Shown: positions 26,032 through 33,548, numbered from the stretch's first letter. The stretch is DNA of 39,132 nt from Leptotrichia sp. oral taxon 879 str. F0557 (GCF_000469385.1 NZ_KI271345.1:1-39132), one strand, 5' to 3'. Translations and numbers: made by a program. The notes: generated from the sequence alone by a model not told the origin.

Positions 26032-27369
26032 TTATTTCCTATATGGAGATAAAATTATATCCTTGCTTACAAAGATATTAAATTTTTTACCTCTTTTTAT
26101 CTCAATTGTAGGCTGTCTATTCAAATCCTTTTCAACCATTCTTTCCCCAATGCTTCTAATATTCTGTGCCGCATCTGAAGCTCCTGTACCAATATTCACT
26201 CTTGACCTGCTACCAGCTTCAATATTTACATCAAGACTTTCAAGCGAGCCTGAAGCCATATTTATGGCAGAAGATAACAGCACACTTCTCATAAGTTTCC
26301 AGAAATGGTTGTTAGTTTTCCCTTTCAGTCCAGCATTACCCAGTAAATCCACTCCCTGCATATTATCAAGCACAAGTGTTGATCCATTTGGAAAAACCAG
26401 TCTTTGCCATATCAACAAAACCCTGTTCTGTCCATACGTTATACTGCTGTCATATTTTCCAACTATTTTTGTACCCATAGGAATTAAAATATACTTTCCA
26501 GTACGGTAGTCATAAACATTTTCTCTAACCTGAGCAATCACATCTCCTGGCAAATCAGAGTTGATTGCCGTTACAAGAACAGCTGGAATAAAGCTCCCTG
26601 TCTTTAACTCATATTTTCCTATTGCAGGATTTTTTAAATTAGTCGAATAGAAGCTGTCCTGCTTTTGCTTCAGGAATAAGGACTTTGACTTCTGTTTATT
26701 CTGATCTGTGTCATTTTCATTTTGCTGTTGCACATTCTGAGGAACTTGTTGCTGTTGTTGTTCCTGATACTGTTCTGTTGTTTGCGGAGTTTGTGTTGAA
26801 ACTCCCTTATTAAATCCTATTGCAGATTTTCTCCACTCCTTGTTTTTTTCTTCCGAGACTGTTGAACTATTGGAATTTTTATCTTCTGAAATATCTGAAA
26901 ACGATGATGAGCTTGAACCATAATTTGAATCAAGATTGTCGTTATTGTATTCTGAACCTAGCTGAGAATCATACTGTGATAAGCTAGGTGTTCCAGTTCC
27001 ATCAGTAGTCGTATTTATATTTGCCACTCCATCCTGCGTTACACCTTCAGGAGTTTGGGCATTTTGATTTTGAGTATCTACTGCATCCTTTATATCCAGT
27101 CTTGTTCCAGTTGATATTGATTCCATTTTTTCTTGTTCCTTCGGCTTCTCATTCTTTTTAGCCTGATTTGCAAAATATATGCTTACAAAAATTAAAGCCA
27201 AAATTATGCAGACTAGGATAGCAACTTTTTTCTTATCAAAAAATTCTTCTATTTTTATCTTTGAATTTTTTATCGTTCCTATCCCCTCATCCTCAAGCGA
27301 TATTTCCTCTTCCTTCTGTTCGGTAAAATCATCTTCAGAAGTTTCAAAATAGTCATTCTTATTTACCAA
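26032..27369 (-). CDS. virB10: VirB10/TrbI channel protein
   Basis: This protein spans both membranes and links the ATPases to the outer-membrane pore. TTG is the start codon, with GGGGGTG six bases upstream. A short cytoplasmic part, one membrane segment (about 48-67), and a periplasmic region rich in Gln, Asn and Ser (about 80-240, including a run of five Gln) lead to the conserved C-terminal domain: LKTGSFIPAVLVTAINSDLP, YILIPMGTKIVGKYDSSI, QNRVLLIWQRLVFPNGSTL and LDNMQGVDLLGNAGLKG. It lies between virB9 and virD4. Confidence 0.95.
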   Translation of the reverse strand: MVNKNDYFETSEDDFTEQKEEEISLEDEGIGTIKNSKIKIEEFFDKKKVAILVCIILALIFVSIYFANQAKKNEKPKEQEKMESISTGTRLDIKDAVDTQNQNAQTPEGVTQDGVANINTTTDGTGTPSLSQYDSQLGSEYNNDNLDSNYGSSSSSFSDISEDKNSNSSTVSEEKNKEWRKSAIGFNKGVSTQTPQTTEQYQEQQQQQVPQNVQQQNENDTDQNKQKSKSLFLKQKQDSFYSTNLKNPAIGKYELKTGSFIPAVLVTAINSDLPGDVIAQVRENVYDYRTGKYILIPMGTKIVGKYDSSITYGQNRVLLIWQRLVFPNGSTLVLDNMQGVDLLGNAGLKGKTNNHFWKLMRSVLLSSAINMASGSLESLDVNIEAGSRSRVNIGTGASDAAQNIRSIGERMVEKDLNRQPTIEIKRGKKFNIFVSKDIILSPYRK

Positions 27370-27387
27370 TTAAGACACCCCCTTTTT

Positions 27388-28212
27388 CTATTTTTTCTGG
27401 TTATATATCTTCAACGTATTTTTTCCAAGCGTCATATATATTTCTTTTACAACATTGTTAATCATAACATTGCGTCCTTCAATTTTTATATTAACTAAGG
27501 ATAATTGGTTATCCAAACCTTTTACATAAAAAGCTGGCATTTCCTGCAAATTTGACTTTAATACTATGAATGTCTTTTCTCCGTTGTCAAACACTTGAAC
27601 TGGAGAAAGCTTTGAGTTCTTGTTCCATGAATATCTGTAATTCAGTTTCATTAAGTCCGTTGTACCAATACTTTCCGTATTAGCTTCATATTCATCCATT
27701 AATATTTTTCTCTCATTTGGATATTGCCACTCAACTAAAGGATTATATTCTCCATTTGTGGATTCAATATTAATAAAGTAACTATGCTTATCTGTAACTA
27801 TATTTATGTTAGTTTTTATATCTTCTTCAAGCGGCTTTATGTATATGTATGTTCTGTTCTCTTTTCCACCTGTCGCCTCTTCAATCATCCAACGTTCTGT
27901 ATCTCCACCAGCCTTAAATACCACTTTTTCATTTGGAGCAAGCCTTAAAGTCGTTAAATAGTCTGGCTTGGAATAAACTTCATATATGCTGTTTTCCGCA
28001 TAATTAAATATAACGGCCGTCTTTTTTATTGCATCCTTTTTTCCACTTAATATTCCGTCATCATCAAATATTTTCTGACTATTCTTTACTACGTCTACTG
28101 TAATATTGTTTTTTGCATTTCCATCATTTGCAAAAACATTAACCGACATCAATATCAAAAGCAGCATTGATAATATTTTTCTATTAAATTTTTTTAACTT
28201 GTTCTTTGTCAT
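27388..28212 (-). CDS. virB9: VirB9/TrbG outer-membrane-complex protein
   Basis: The 274-residue protein has a signal peptide (core ILSMLLLILMSVNVFA) and a beta-rich mature part. NSIYEVYSKPDYLTTLRLAPNEKV matches the VirB9 N-terminal domain, in which a binding-strand region is followed by ...I.L.pGE. RTYIYIKPLEEDIKTNINIVT and the C-terminal KTFIVLKSNLQEMPAFYVKG also fit. GGGAG precedes the ATG. The position between virB8 and virB10 is standard. No VirB7 lipoprotein was found next to it. Confidence 0.92.
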   Translation of the reverse strand: MTKNKLKKFNRKILSMLLLILMSVNVFANDGNAKNNITVDVVKNSQKIFDDDGILSGKKDAIKKTAVIFNYAENSIYEVYSKPDYLTTLRLAPNEKVVFKAGGDTERWMIEEATGGKENRTYIYIKPLEEDIKTNINIVTDKHSYFINIESTNGEYNPLVEWQYPNERKILMDEYEANTESIGTTDLMKLNYRYSWNKNSKLSPVQVFDNGEKTFIVLKSNLQEMPAFYVKGLDNQLSLVNIKIEGRNVMINNVVKEIYMTLGKNTLKIYNQKK

Positions 28213-28229
28213 ACATCTCCCTCATTTTT

Positions 28230-28937
28230 CTAATTATTTTCTCTCGAAATTGTAAAATCCTTTATTATTATCCCCAATGGATTTTTAGCAACCAGTTCCT
28301 CATTTTTTTCATTCACATATTCCACAGTAAATACTCCAAGATAACTTGTATCCTGCATTTCCATTCCTGTTTCAGAAAACTGCTTTTCCTTCCATCTGAC
28401 TTGATAAGTATTTGAAGTATTTGTAAGTTTATTCGCTGAAACTATATTTACATTCGTTGTAATTTTATCTGCAAGCATTTGTATTGTTCCTGTTTCCTGA
28501 ATCATCGCATCCAATTTTTTTTGCGAATTTTGTGTTAAGAAAAAAGCATTTTCCTTTAACTTGTTATCGTAATATGTCGTGTCTTTTGGAAGAGTTCTTA
28601 CATCCAAAATGAATTTTGATATGAAATACTTTGTTTCCTTCTCCCCAACTTTTACATTGGATTTTGTCAACACATTTACTTCTATTGGAGCTCCTGTCGT
28701 TTTATCAACCTGAACAAGAAATACCTTTATATTCGTTCTCAAAACAAAGAATATTAATGCTAAAATTAATATATGGTTGATAACTATGCTTATTCCTAAT
28801 CCCTTTTTTAACTTTGCATTCGTTTCTGCAAGTTCAAACAAAGTTTCAGCCCTTTTTTCAAAACTTGTCTTTTCTCTTTTGACATCAGTCCTTAATTTAA
28901 AAATATCCCTTTTTTTATTTATTCTTTTTAAATCCAA
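28230..28937 (-). CDS. virB8: VirB8/TrbF assembly protein
   Basis: This bitopic inner-membrane protein nucleates the secretion complex. TTG is the start codon, with AAGGAG seven bases upstream inside the last codons of virB2. A charged cytoplasmic part (1-46) is followed by one membrane segment (about 47-67) and then VFLVQVDKTTGAPIEV (about 73-88), the usual start of the periplasmic NTF2-like domain of VirB8/TrbF. The C-terminal YLGVFTVEYVNEKNEELVAKNPLGIIIKDF (limits 202-230) matches the TrbF ending, in which NPLG-I is conserved. Confidence 0.92.
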   Translation of the reverse strand: MDLKRINKKRDIFKLRTDVKREKTSFEKRAETLFELAETNAKLKKGLGISIVINHILILALIFFVLRTNIKVFLVQVDKTTGAPIEVNVLTKSNVKVGEKETKYFISKFILDVRTLPKDTTYYDNKLKENAFFLTQNSQKKLDAMIQETGTIQMLADKITTNVNIVSANKLTNTSNTYQVRWKEKQFSETGMEMQDTSYLGVFTVEYVNEKNEELVAKNPLGIIIKDFTISRENN

Positions 28938-28939
28938 GC

Positions 28940-29305
28940 CTATACTCCTTCCAAAAGAGCTGTATCAATCATAGTTCCGCCAAGTCCTTTTACTATATCC
29001 TCTGAACCAAAAATAAGTGCAAGTGCCAAAGCCACTCCTATTAACAGAGTTATTATTGCTGTCATATTCGGATCAGTCAACATCTTAAATACTCCAAATC
29101 CTATGCACCCAATAGCACCAAGTGAAAAAACTATTTTCAGTCCATTATTCATATTTGTAAGAAAAGTTACAAGCGTTGCAAATATTCCTGCATTTCCGCT
29201 TGTAGTTGCCTGACTTATCACAGTTGTTACCAAAAATAAAATCATTAGACACAACAATTGAAATTTTTTATCTAGCAATATATTTTTAAGTTTTATTTTT
29301 TTCAT
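28940..29305 (-). CDS. virB2: VirB2/TrbC-like pilin
   Basis: This 121-residue small hydrophobic protein is the expected pilus subunit. A long basic signal sequence (1-32, with LLCLMILFLVTTVISQA) probably ends before TTSGNAG. Two further hydrophobic segments (about 53-76 and 82-98), separated by the short polar MLTDPNMTA, match VirB2/TrbC topology. It is the first gene after the operon promoter and its long structured leader. A TraF-type peptidase is encoded (12892-13383), so the pilin may be trimmed and cyclised as in RP4; this is inference. Confidence 0.88.
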   Translation of the reverse strand: MKKIKLKNILLDKKFQLLCLMILFLVTTVISQATTSGNAGIFATLVTFLTNMNNGLKIVFSLGAIGCIGFGVFKMLTDPNMTAIITLLIGVALALALIFGSEDIVKGLGGTMIDTALLEGV

Positions 29306-29327
29306 TATTTATCGTCCTCTCTTATAC

Positions 29328-29388
29328 AAAAAAAGAGCCCGTACAAAATTTCAGAAATGTTTTTTCCAATAATTCTGCACTCAGGCTC
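29328..29388 (-). ncRNA. Structured leader hairpin A, terminator-like, next to virB2
   Basis: On the minus strand GAGCCT (29383-29388) pairs with GGGCTC (29335-29340). After a two-base GA bulge, GTGCA-GAATT (29371-29380) pairs with AATTT-TGTAC (29341-29350). The loop is 20 nt (29351-29370) and seven Ts follow (29328-29334). Hairpin B has the same fold with covarying pairs and a nearly identical loop. This looks like an attenuator or regulated terminator 22 bp ahead of the virB2 start. Confidence 0.72.
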
Positions 29389-29432
29389 CTATATTTAGTT
29401 TTATGTATTTGTTTTTTATCACAATATTCTAG

Positions 29433-29465
29433 TTAAGGACTTCTAATGTTTAAATCTAATTTCAT
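29433..29465 (-). CDS. Possible 10-residue leader peptide between the two hairpins
   Basis: ATG 29463-29465 opens a frame coding MKLDLNIRSP and then TAA. GAGGTG lies six bases before the ATG, as good a site as many real genes here have. It sits between hairpin B and hairpin A in the virB leader, where a translated leader peptide could control formation of hairpin A. The peptide itself has no recognisable run of one amino acid. Confidence 0.4.
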   Translation of the reverse strand: MKLDLNIRSP

Positions 29466-29487
29466 TATTTTCACCTCGATTTTGAAC

Positions 29488-29550
29488 AAAAAAAAGAACC
29501 TATACAAAATCTCAGAAATGTTTTTCCCAATAATCCTGTATTTAGGCTCT
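29488..29550 (-). ncRNA. Structured leader hairpin B, terminator-like, upstream copy
   Basis: AGAGCCT (29544-29550) pairs with AGGTTCT (29495-29501). After a two-base AA bulge, ATACA-GGATT (29532-29541) pairs with GATTT-TGTAT (29502-29511). The 20-nt loop is 29512-29531, and a run of eight Ts occupies 29488-29495. It differs from hairpin A mostly in paired positions, with changes that keep pairing, while the loop differs at one base in 20. An upstream tag like CATAAAA-TAAATATAG also repeats in both copies. Confidence 0.72.
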
Positions 29551-29679
29551 CTATATTTAATTTTATGCTACTTTGTTTTATTCTTCTTTTAAAATGAGTT
29601 TAAGGAAAAGTCCTGTATCCTGCCTATACACCTCCTAAAACTAGGCTCTCATTTTTTACGCTGTTTTATTCTTGTGCTA

Positions 29680-29708
29680 ATATTACCTCAATTTTTTCAA
29701 AAAGTCAA
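29680..29708 (-). promoter_or_regulatory. Promoter of the type IV secretion operon
   Basis: TTGACT (29703-29708), 17 bp, then TAATAT (29680-29685). It is identical in both boxes and spacing to the promoter at 195-223. It reads left into the structured leader and virB2. It lies just after the presumed oriT. Confidence 0.85.
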
Positions 29709-29737
29709 GCCCTTTTTTGAAAATTTTTCCCCATAAA

Positions 29738-29809
29738 CTTTCCCAAATTTTTCTAAATTTTGGAAAGCACGCTTACAAGTTTCTCAAATTTAAAAATTTT
29801 GAGAAACTT
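29738..29809 (-). other. oriT: Candidate origin of transfer (oriT) with RSF1010-like nick region
   Basis: Two inverted repeats lie side by side. The first has arms 29738-29750 and 29755-29767 (13 bp, one mismatch, 4-nt loop). The second has arms 29777-29788 and 29798-29809 (AAGTTTCTCAAA and TTTGAGAAACTT, perfect). On the minus strand the second repeat is followed after one base by TAAGCGTGC (29767-29775). R1162/RSF1010 oriT, as I remember it, has an AGTTTCTC/GAGAAACC repeat followed by TAAGTGCG and the nick before CCCT. A nick here would fall near 29767/29768. The nearby relaxase is of the RSF1010 MobA type, which fits. Confidence 0.62.
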
Positions 29810-29933
29810 ATCGTGATTTTTTTGCCACAAAAAATTGTAAAAAAATGACTTTCGTTTACACTCAAAAACTCACTTCGTTCGTGTTTAATTTCTAAGAAAT
29901 TAATAATATTTATACCTTCAAAAACTTATTTTT

Positions 29934-29962
29934 ACAAAAAAGGACAGCTTTTTACTGCCCTT
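29934..29962 (-). terminator. Intrinsic terminator after the relaxase gene
   Basis: AAGGGCAG (29955-29962) pairs with CTGTCCTT (29940-29947), with one G-U pair and a 7-nt loop. A T-run (29934-29941) follows on the minus strand. It separates relaxase transcription from the secretion operon, which has its own promoter. Confidence 0.85.
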
Positions 29963-29995
29963 GAACTTATTTATATTTACTCTCATTAAAACTTT

Positions 29996-31861
29996 TTACC
30001 TTTCCAACTCATCCAAAACTTCCATATCTTCCATCCTAAAATCACCACTTATACCTCCTAAATTTTTATCATAATTTGCACCATTTAAACTTTTACTTTT
30101 CTTTTTCCTGTTCCATTTTTTTATACTTACTTGTCGTTTTTCAGACAATCTTTTTTTCTTATACAATACTTTTATGGCTTCTATATTCTTGATAATTTTT
30201 TTAACTTTTTCCCTTTCCTGAACTTTGGAATTACCATTTTTTAAAAGTTCATCCTGCAATTTTTTTTGAATTTTTATTTCAATATTTTCTTTTCTTGCCT
30301 CATAATCTTCCTTTATTTTTACTTCTCTTTTTAACCAGTCCAAGTAATATTTTTGTTCACTTATATCCAAATTTTTGTTAAGTTCTTTTTGCAGTCCTTC
30401 TATTTTAATCTTACTCTCCGCAATATTTTTCTCCAATTTTGAAAATTCATAATTTGAATATTTATCTTTTATCAAAGTTTCCTGACTGACTATTTCCTCA
30501 TTTTTATCTAACTCTTTTACTAATTTTTTTAGTTCTTTTTCAATTCTATTTATCTCTTTCAGTCCATTTTTTTCATAAATAAATTGCAAATGGTTTATAT
30601 TATACAGTCCATTTTTTTCATCATTATATTTAATATTTTTCTCTTTTAAATTTTCATATATCGTGTCTTTTTCATCTTCAAAATTTGCAATTTTTCTTAA
30701 ATATTTTTCCCTAATATTTTCAACTCTTTTATCAAAAATATACTTCTTTTTCCAGTCGTTCTGAATTTCATTTCTTAAACTTTCTAAATTTTTTAAATTC
30801 TTTTCTTTTGTAATTTTTAAATATTTTATTCTATTTTTCTCTTTTATATTTTTTAGTTCCTTGTCAATTTTTTTGTTCTCATTCAGAAATTTATAGTACT
30901 TTTTATCCGTCATCAAGTTGTATACAGTATTCTCAATTTTATCTTTTGACATCTTCTTTTTTATATCTCTTATACTCTCTTCTAACCCCCTCAGTTTTTC
31001 CAAATTTTCTAAATCTCCTATTTTATCTCTTTTTAAATCTTCATACTCCCTTTCCAGTTTTTTTAATTTTTCAAGCAGTTTTTTCATTAAATCTGTTCCA
31101 GCTTTTAAAATTCTGCTTTTAATAAATATTCTCTTCTTAACTTTTTCCTTATCACTTAATTCACTTTCTTTTCTGTATAAAATCTTTCCATCAATATTTA
31201 TTGCTTCACGATTTAACTCATAAACTTTCTTATAGTCATTATTATTTTCCGCATCCCTTTTCTGATCCTTTAACGATTTTGCACTTACTTTCTCTATTCC
31301 TTTTTTTTCAAGTTCAAAATTTAAAAATGTTTCCCATTCTTTCCTTATATTTTTTAATGTACTTCTTTCATTCCATTTTTTATCTTTTCTCCAACCGCCT
31401 TTTTCTATATTTTTAGAATTATATCTCTTAAAATACTTATCCTTTTCCCTTTTAATATCATCAATTTTTCTTTCAAAAAACATTATATGAACGTGTGGTT
31501 GCATATCCCCATCAAAACTTTTTGGATTGTGAATTGCATAGTTATACACATATTCTTTTCCAAAAAGATTTTCACAAAAACCATCCACCATCTTTTTATT
31601 TTCTTCAGGAGTAAACTCTCTCGGTAATGAAATTTCAAGTTCCCTGTATAGATTAGAATTTTTTCTCTCATAAGTTTCTGCACATTTCCAAAAGTCTTTA
31701 ATATCGTTAAACTCTTCAGGAAGATTCATTACTTCCTTAAAAAGTAAATCCTCTTTTTTATCATATTTTTCATCTCTGTTTATATAATCCAAATGTGCAG
31801 CAGGCGGAGTATACTTACTTCCTCTTTTACTTTTTTTCATTCTAAGATGAAATATTGCCAC
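29996..31861 (-). CDS. MobA/MobL-type relaxase (MOBQ family)
   Basis: This enzyme nicks oriT and leads the strand into the recipient. GTG is the start codon, with CGGAGG seven bases upstream. The N-terminus MAIFHLRMKKSKRG...HLDYINRDEKYD aligns by eye with RSF1010 MobA, placing the catalytic tyrosine at Y26. The metal-binding histidines are in YAIHNPKSF (H111) and QPHVHIMFFE (H123, H125). Residues about 230-600 are long charged helices with Lys/Glu repeats and no clear helicase or primase motif. At 621 residues it is longer than a bare relaxase domain. It is transcribed with a 134-residue unknown gene just upstream and is followed by a terminator and the oriT candidate. Confidence 0.93.
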   Translation of the reverse strand: MAIFHLRMKKSKRGSKYTPPAAHLDYINRDEKYDKKEDLLFKEVMNLPEEFNDIKDFWKCAETYERKNSNLYRELEISLPREFTPEENKKMVDGFCENLFGKEYVYNYAIHNPKSFDGDMQPHVHIMFFERKIDDIKREKDKYFKRYNSKNIEKGGWRKDKKWNERSTLKNIRKEWETFLNFELEKKGIEKVSAKSLKDQKRDAENNNDYKKVYELNREAINIDGKILYRKESELSDKEKVKKRIFIKSRILKAGTDLMKKLLEKLKKLEREYEDLKRDKIGDLENLEKLRGLEESIRDIKKKMSKDKIENTVYNLMTDKKYYKFLNENKKIDKELKNIKEKNRIKYLKITKEKNLKNLESLRNEIQNDWKKKYIFDKRVENIREKYLRKIANFEDEKDTIYENLKEKNIKYNDEKNGLYNINHLQFIYEKNGLKEINRIEKELKKLVKELDKNEEIVSQETLIKDKYSNYEFSKLEKNIAESKIKIEGLQKELNKNLDISEQKYYLDWLKREVKIKEDYEARKENIEIKIQKKLQDELLKNGNSKVQEREKVKKIIKNIEAIKVLYKKKRLSEKRQVSIKKWNRKKKSKSLNGANYDKNLGGISGDFRMEDMEVLDELER

Positions 31862-31863
31862 AA

Positions 31864-32268
31864 TTATGCCTCCGTATTATTTTTTATAATCACATATTTT
31901 ATATATTTATCATTTATGAAAAAATTTCTGTCTAATAAAATATCACAATCTTTAAAGTTTATATCAGTATCCAAAATATTTTCAATTTTATACATCCATA
32001 TTTCATCATTTCTATACAACTTCATATTATATTTTCCTATTTTATTATCACTTACCTTTATCATTTTCATAATTTTTACAAACTTTTCTTCACTTATATA
32101 TTCCTTTATTTTTGCATCATTTATTTGATTATTTACTATTAATCCCACATTTCTCTTAAAAATATCTATTGTTTCATTTATCTTTTTTTTTTGTAAAGTT
32201 TTGTAAAAAAAACATATATGCTCCTTTCCTGTTGTTGTCCTTAATAATCTTATATCATATATTTTCAT
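31864..32268 (-). CDS. Hypothetical protein (134 aa) upstream of the relaxase
   Basis: Not recognised. The protein is rich in Ile, Lys and Asn and looks mixed alpha/beta, for example MKIYDIRLLRTTTGKEHICFF and DCDILLDRNFFINDKYIKYV. There is no signal peptide or membrane segment. GGGAGG lies close before the ATG. Its stop is two bases from the relaxase start and carries the relaxase ribosome binding site, so both are in one transcript. It may help the relaxase, but this rests only on position. Confidence 0.72.
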   Translation of the reverse strand: MKIYDIRLLRTTTGKEHICFFYKTLQKKKINETIDIFKRNVGLIVNNQINDAKIKEYISEEKFVKIMKMIKVSDNKIGKYNMKLYRNDEIWMYKIENILDTDINFKDCDILLDRNFFINDKYIKYVIIKNNTEA

Positions 32269-32345
32269 ATATCCCTCCCAAATTATTTTTTAAATATCTA
32301 AACATTCCTTTTTCTCTTTCACTTTTTTAATCTTCTCATAATTAC

Positions 32346-32379
32346 AAAAACTAACCATAACATACATTACGATTAGTTT
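32346..32379 (-). terminator. Intrinsic terminator after the 172-residue gene
   Basis: Arms 32367-32379 and 32348-32360 form a 13-bp stem with two G-U pairs and a 6-nt loop, ending in TTTTT. It lies 10 bp after the stop at 32390, so the relaxase operon to its left needs its own promoter; none is obvious in 32269-32345. Confidence 0.72.
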
Positions 32380-32389
32380 AGATTTTATT

Positions 32390-32908
32390 TTATTCTGCTA
32401 TACATTTTTTTGATTCAAAAATTCTTTTTAATTGCTCAAAATCATATTCACCATACTTTTCATTTTCTACTTCTAAAGTAATAACATTCCCTCCCCTCAA
32501 AAATAGTTCTATTTTAGTATCATACATTCCTTTTACTCCCCGATACATCATTGATTTTAATCCTTTCCTTAACTCTCCAATTCGCCTTATCCCTATTAAC
32601 TCACTAGAAGCAATTATCAAATCTTTTAAACATATATTTCCATTTGTATATTTCACTCTTTCTTTTCTTAATTTTCCAGAAAAGTCAAATCCCGCTTCCG
32701 TTATAAATTTCTCATAATTTTTGTGCATTTCACTAAGTGATTTATATTTTTCCTGAATTACTTCTCCTGTAATTAATTTTATATTTAACTTAAATACTTT
32801 AAATGAAAATGGATTTCTTTCAATTTTTTCAATATCATTTACATCTATTATTCTATCATCAATTTTAATTTGTGTTTTATTATTTAATGTATTATTTATT
32901 ATATTCAT
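32390..32908 (-). CDS. Hypothetical protein (172 aa)
   Basis: Not recognised. The first half is beta-rich (TQIKIDDRIIDVNDIEKIER, KLNIKLITGEVIQ), like a small PH- or SH3-like barrel. The second half has helices and a strand pair (KIELFLRGGNVITLEV). Basic stretches (KLRKERVKY, RRIGELRKGLKSMMYRG) could bind nucleic acid. AAGGA lies nine bases before the ATG. A palindrome of the parS/operator-like family (32938-32957) lies 30 bp upstream, so it may be controlled by the partition locus. A terminator follows. Confidence 0.7.
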   Translation of the reverse strand: MNIINNTLNNKTQIKIDDRIIDVNDIEKIERNPFSFKVFKLNIKLITGEVIQEKYKSLSEMHKNYEKFITEAGFDFSGKLRKERVKYTNGNICLKDLIIASSELIGIRRIGELRKGLKSMMYRGVKGMYDTKIELFLRGGNVITLEVENEKYGEYDFEQLKRIFESKKCIAE

Positions 32909-32937
32909 ATATCATCATCCTTATATATAATTTTAAA

Positions 32938-32957
32938 TTTTCTCACGCGTGAGAAAA
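32938..32957. repeat. parS- or operator-like palindrome, copy 2 (perfect)
   Basis: TTTTCTCACGCGTGAGAAAA is a perfect 20-bp palindrome. It has GC at the centre where copies 1 and 4 have GT. It lies between two genes, 30 bp before the start of the 172-residue gene. Confidence 0.78.
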
Positions 32958-32966
32958 ATCATTAAT

Positions 32967-33317
32967 TTACTTACAGTATTCTCCAATTGTATAATTTCCT
33001 AATTTGTCCTCATCAACTTTATAAATATTTTTATTCTCAAGAACAACGTAAAAATTTTCGCCGTCATTTTGGCTATATATCTTCATAACTTTATTTGTCC
33101 TACATATATCTAAAATTTCCTGCTGTTGTTTTTCCTGAACATCTTTATTCCCTTTGGTTTTATGCTTTAAATTATTTTCTTGAACTTTTACTACACTCAT
33201 AACGATTATAAATGTTCCTAAAATTATTGATACCCTAACAAAATGTTTCATTTTTCTTCCTAAGAACTTCTTTTTTTTCAAATTATAAACCCCATTATTT
33301 ATATTAATTTTCTTCAT
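32967..33317 (-). CDS. Small membrane-anchored protein of unknown function
   Basis: Not recognised. ATG 33317 has GGAG ten bases upstream and overlaps the end of the preceding gene. A second candidate, ATG 33251, has AGGA six bases upstream and would start the protein right at the hydrophobic segment (MKHFVRVSIILGTFIIVMSVV). Either way one membrane anchor is followed by about 70 polar residues outside (KTKGNKDVQEKQQQEILDIC, then NDGENFYVVLENKNIYKVD). Two Cys, one near the C-terminus, could form a disulfide. Entry exclusion or an envelope role is possible but unsupported. Confidence 0.62.
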   Translation of the reverse strand: MKKININNGVYNLKKKKFLGRKMKHFVRVSIILGTFIIVMSVVKVQENNLKHKTKGNKDVQEKQQQEILDICRTNKVMKIYSQNDGENFYVVLENKNIYKVDEDKLGNYTIGEYCK

Positions 33318-33486
33318 CCAATACACTCTCCTCTTCCATTTTTTCTAAAATTTTTTCCAATTCTTTCAATGCCTCTAATCTTCTGCTGACATCTTTAATA
33401 AAAAATGAAATCGCAAACATAATCGCCAACATATATCCTAAAATCCTATCTATCAGACTTCCCATAACTTTTATAAAATCTTTCAT
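33304..33486 (-). CDS. Small membrane protein (60 aa)
   Basis: Not recognised. One hydrophobic segment (residues about 10-30, LIDRILGYMLAIMFAISFFI) is followed by an acidic helix (LEALKELEKILEKMEEE). The ribosome binding site is weak and close to the ATG. It overlaps the next membrane-protein gene by 14 bases, so the two are probably made together. A parS/operator-like palindrome (33523-33542) lies 37 bp upstream. Confidence 0.55.
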   Translation of the reverse strand: MKDFIKVMGSLIDRILGYMLAIMFAISFFIKDVSRRLEALKELEKILEKMEEESVLDEEN

Positions 33487-33522
33487 TTTCCTATCTCGCT
33501 TTCTTTCTTAAAATAATTTTGA

Positions 33523-33542
33523 TTTTCCCACACGTGAGAAAA
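33523..33542. repeat. parS- or operator-like palindrome, copy 3 (one mismatch)
   Basis: TTTTCCCACACGTGAGAAAA has the same half-sites as copies 1, 2 and 4 with one changed base. On the minus strand copies 1 and 3 also share the following ATCAAAATTA. It lies 37 bp upstream of a small membrane gene and 6 bp after a possible 37-codon frame. Confidence 0.72.
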
Positions 33543-33548
33543 ACCATT

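Larger units (their letters stand above)
29306..29995 (-). other. 690-bp transfer control region: relaxase terminator, oriT, operon promoter and structured leader
   Basis: Reading on the minus strand from the relaxase stop, this gap holds an intrinsic terminator (29934-29962) and a small inverted repeat AATTTC-TAA-GAAATT (29886-29900). The oriT candidate (29738-29809) and the promoter (29680-29708) follow. The leader of about 370 nt contains a lone GAGAGCC element near 29640-29652, hairpin B, a 10-codon frame and hairpin A, and ends at virB2. No larger gene fits in the gap. Confidence 0.7.

Noticed and set aside
29615-29624. GTATCCTGCC on the plus strand resembles the IncP/T-DNA border nick consensus (YATCCTG-Y).
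   Set aside because: The relaxase is of the MobA/MOBQ type, and a better RSF1010-like repeat with TAAG nick region lies at 29738-29809. The motif sits inside the transcribed leader, and a short match is likely by chance.
29779-29807. Inverted repeat considered as a terminator.
   Set aside because: No T-run follows on either strand, and it fits better as the oriT stem.
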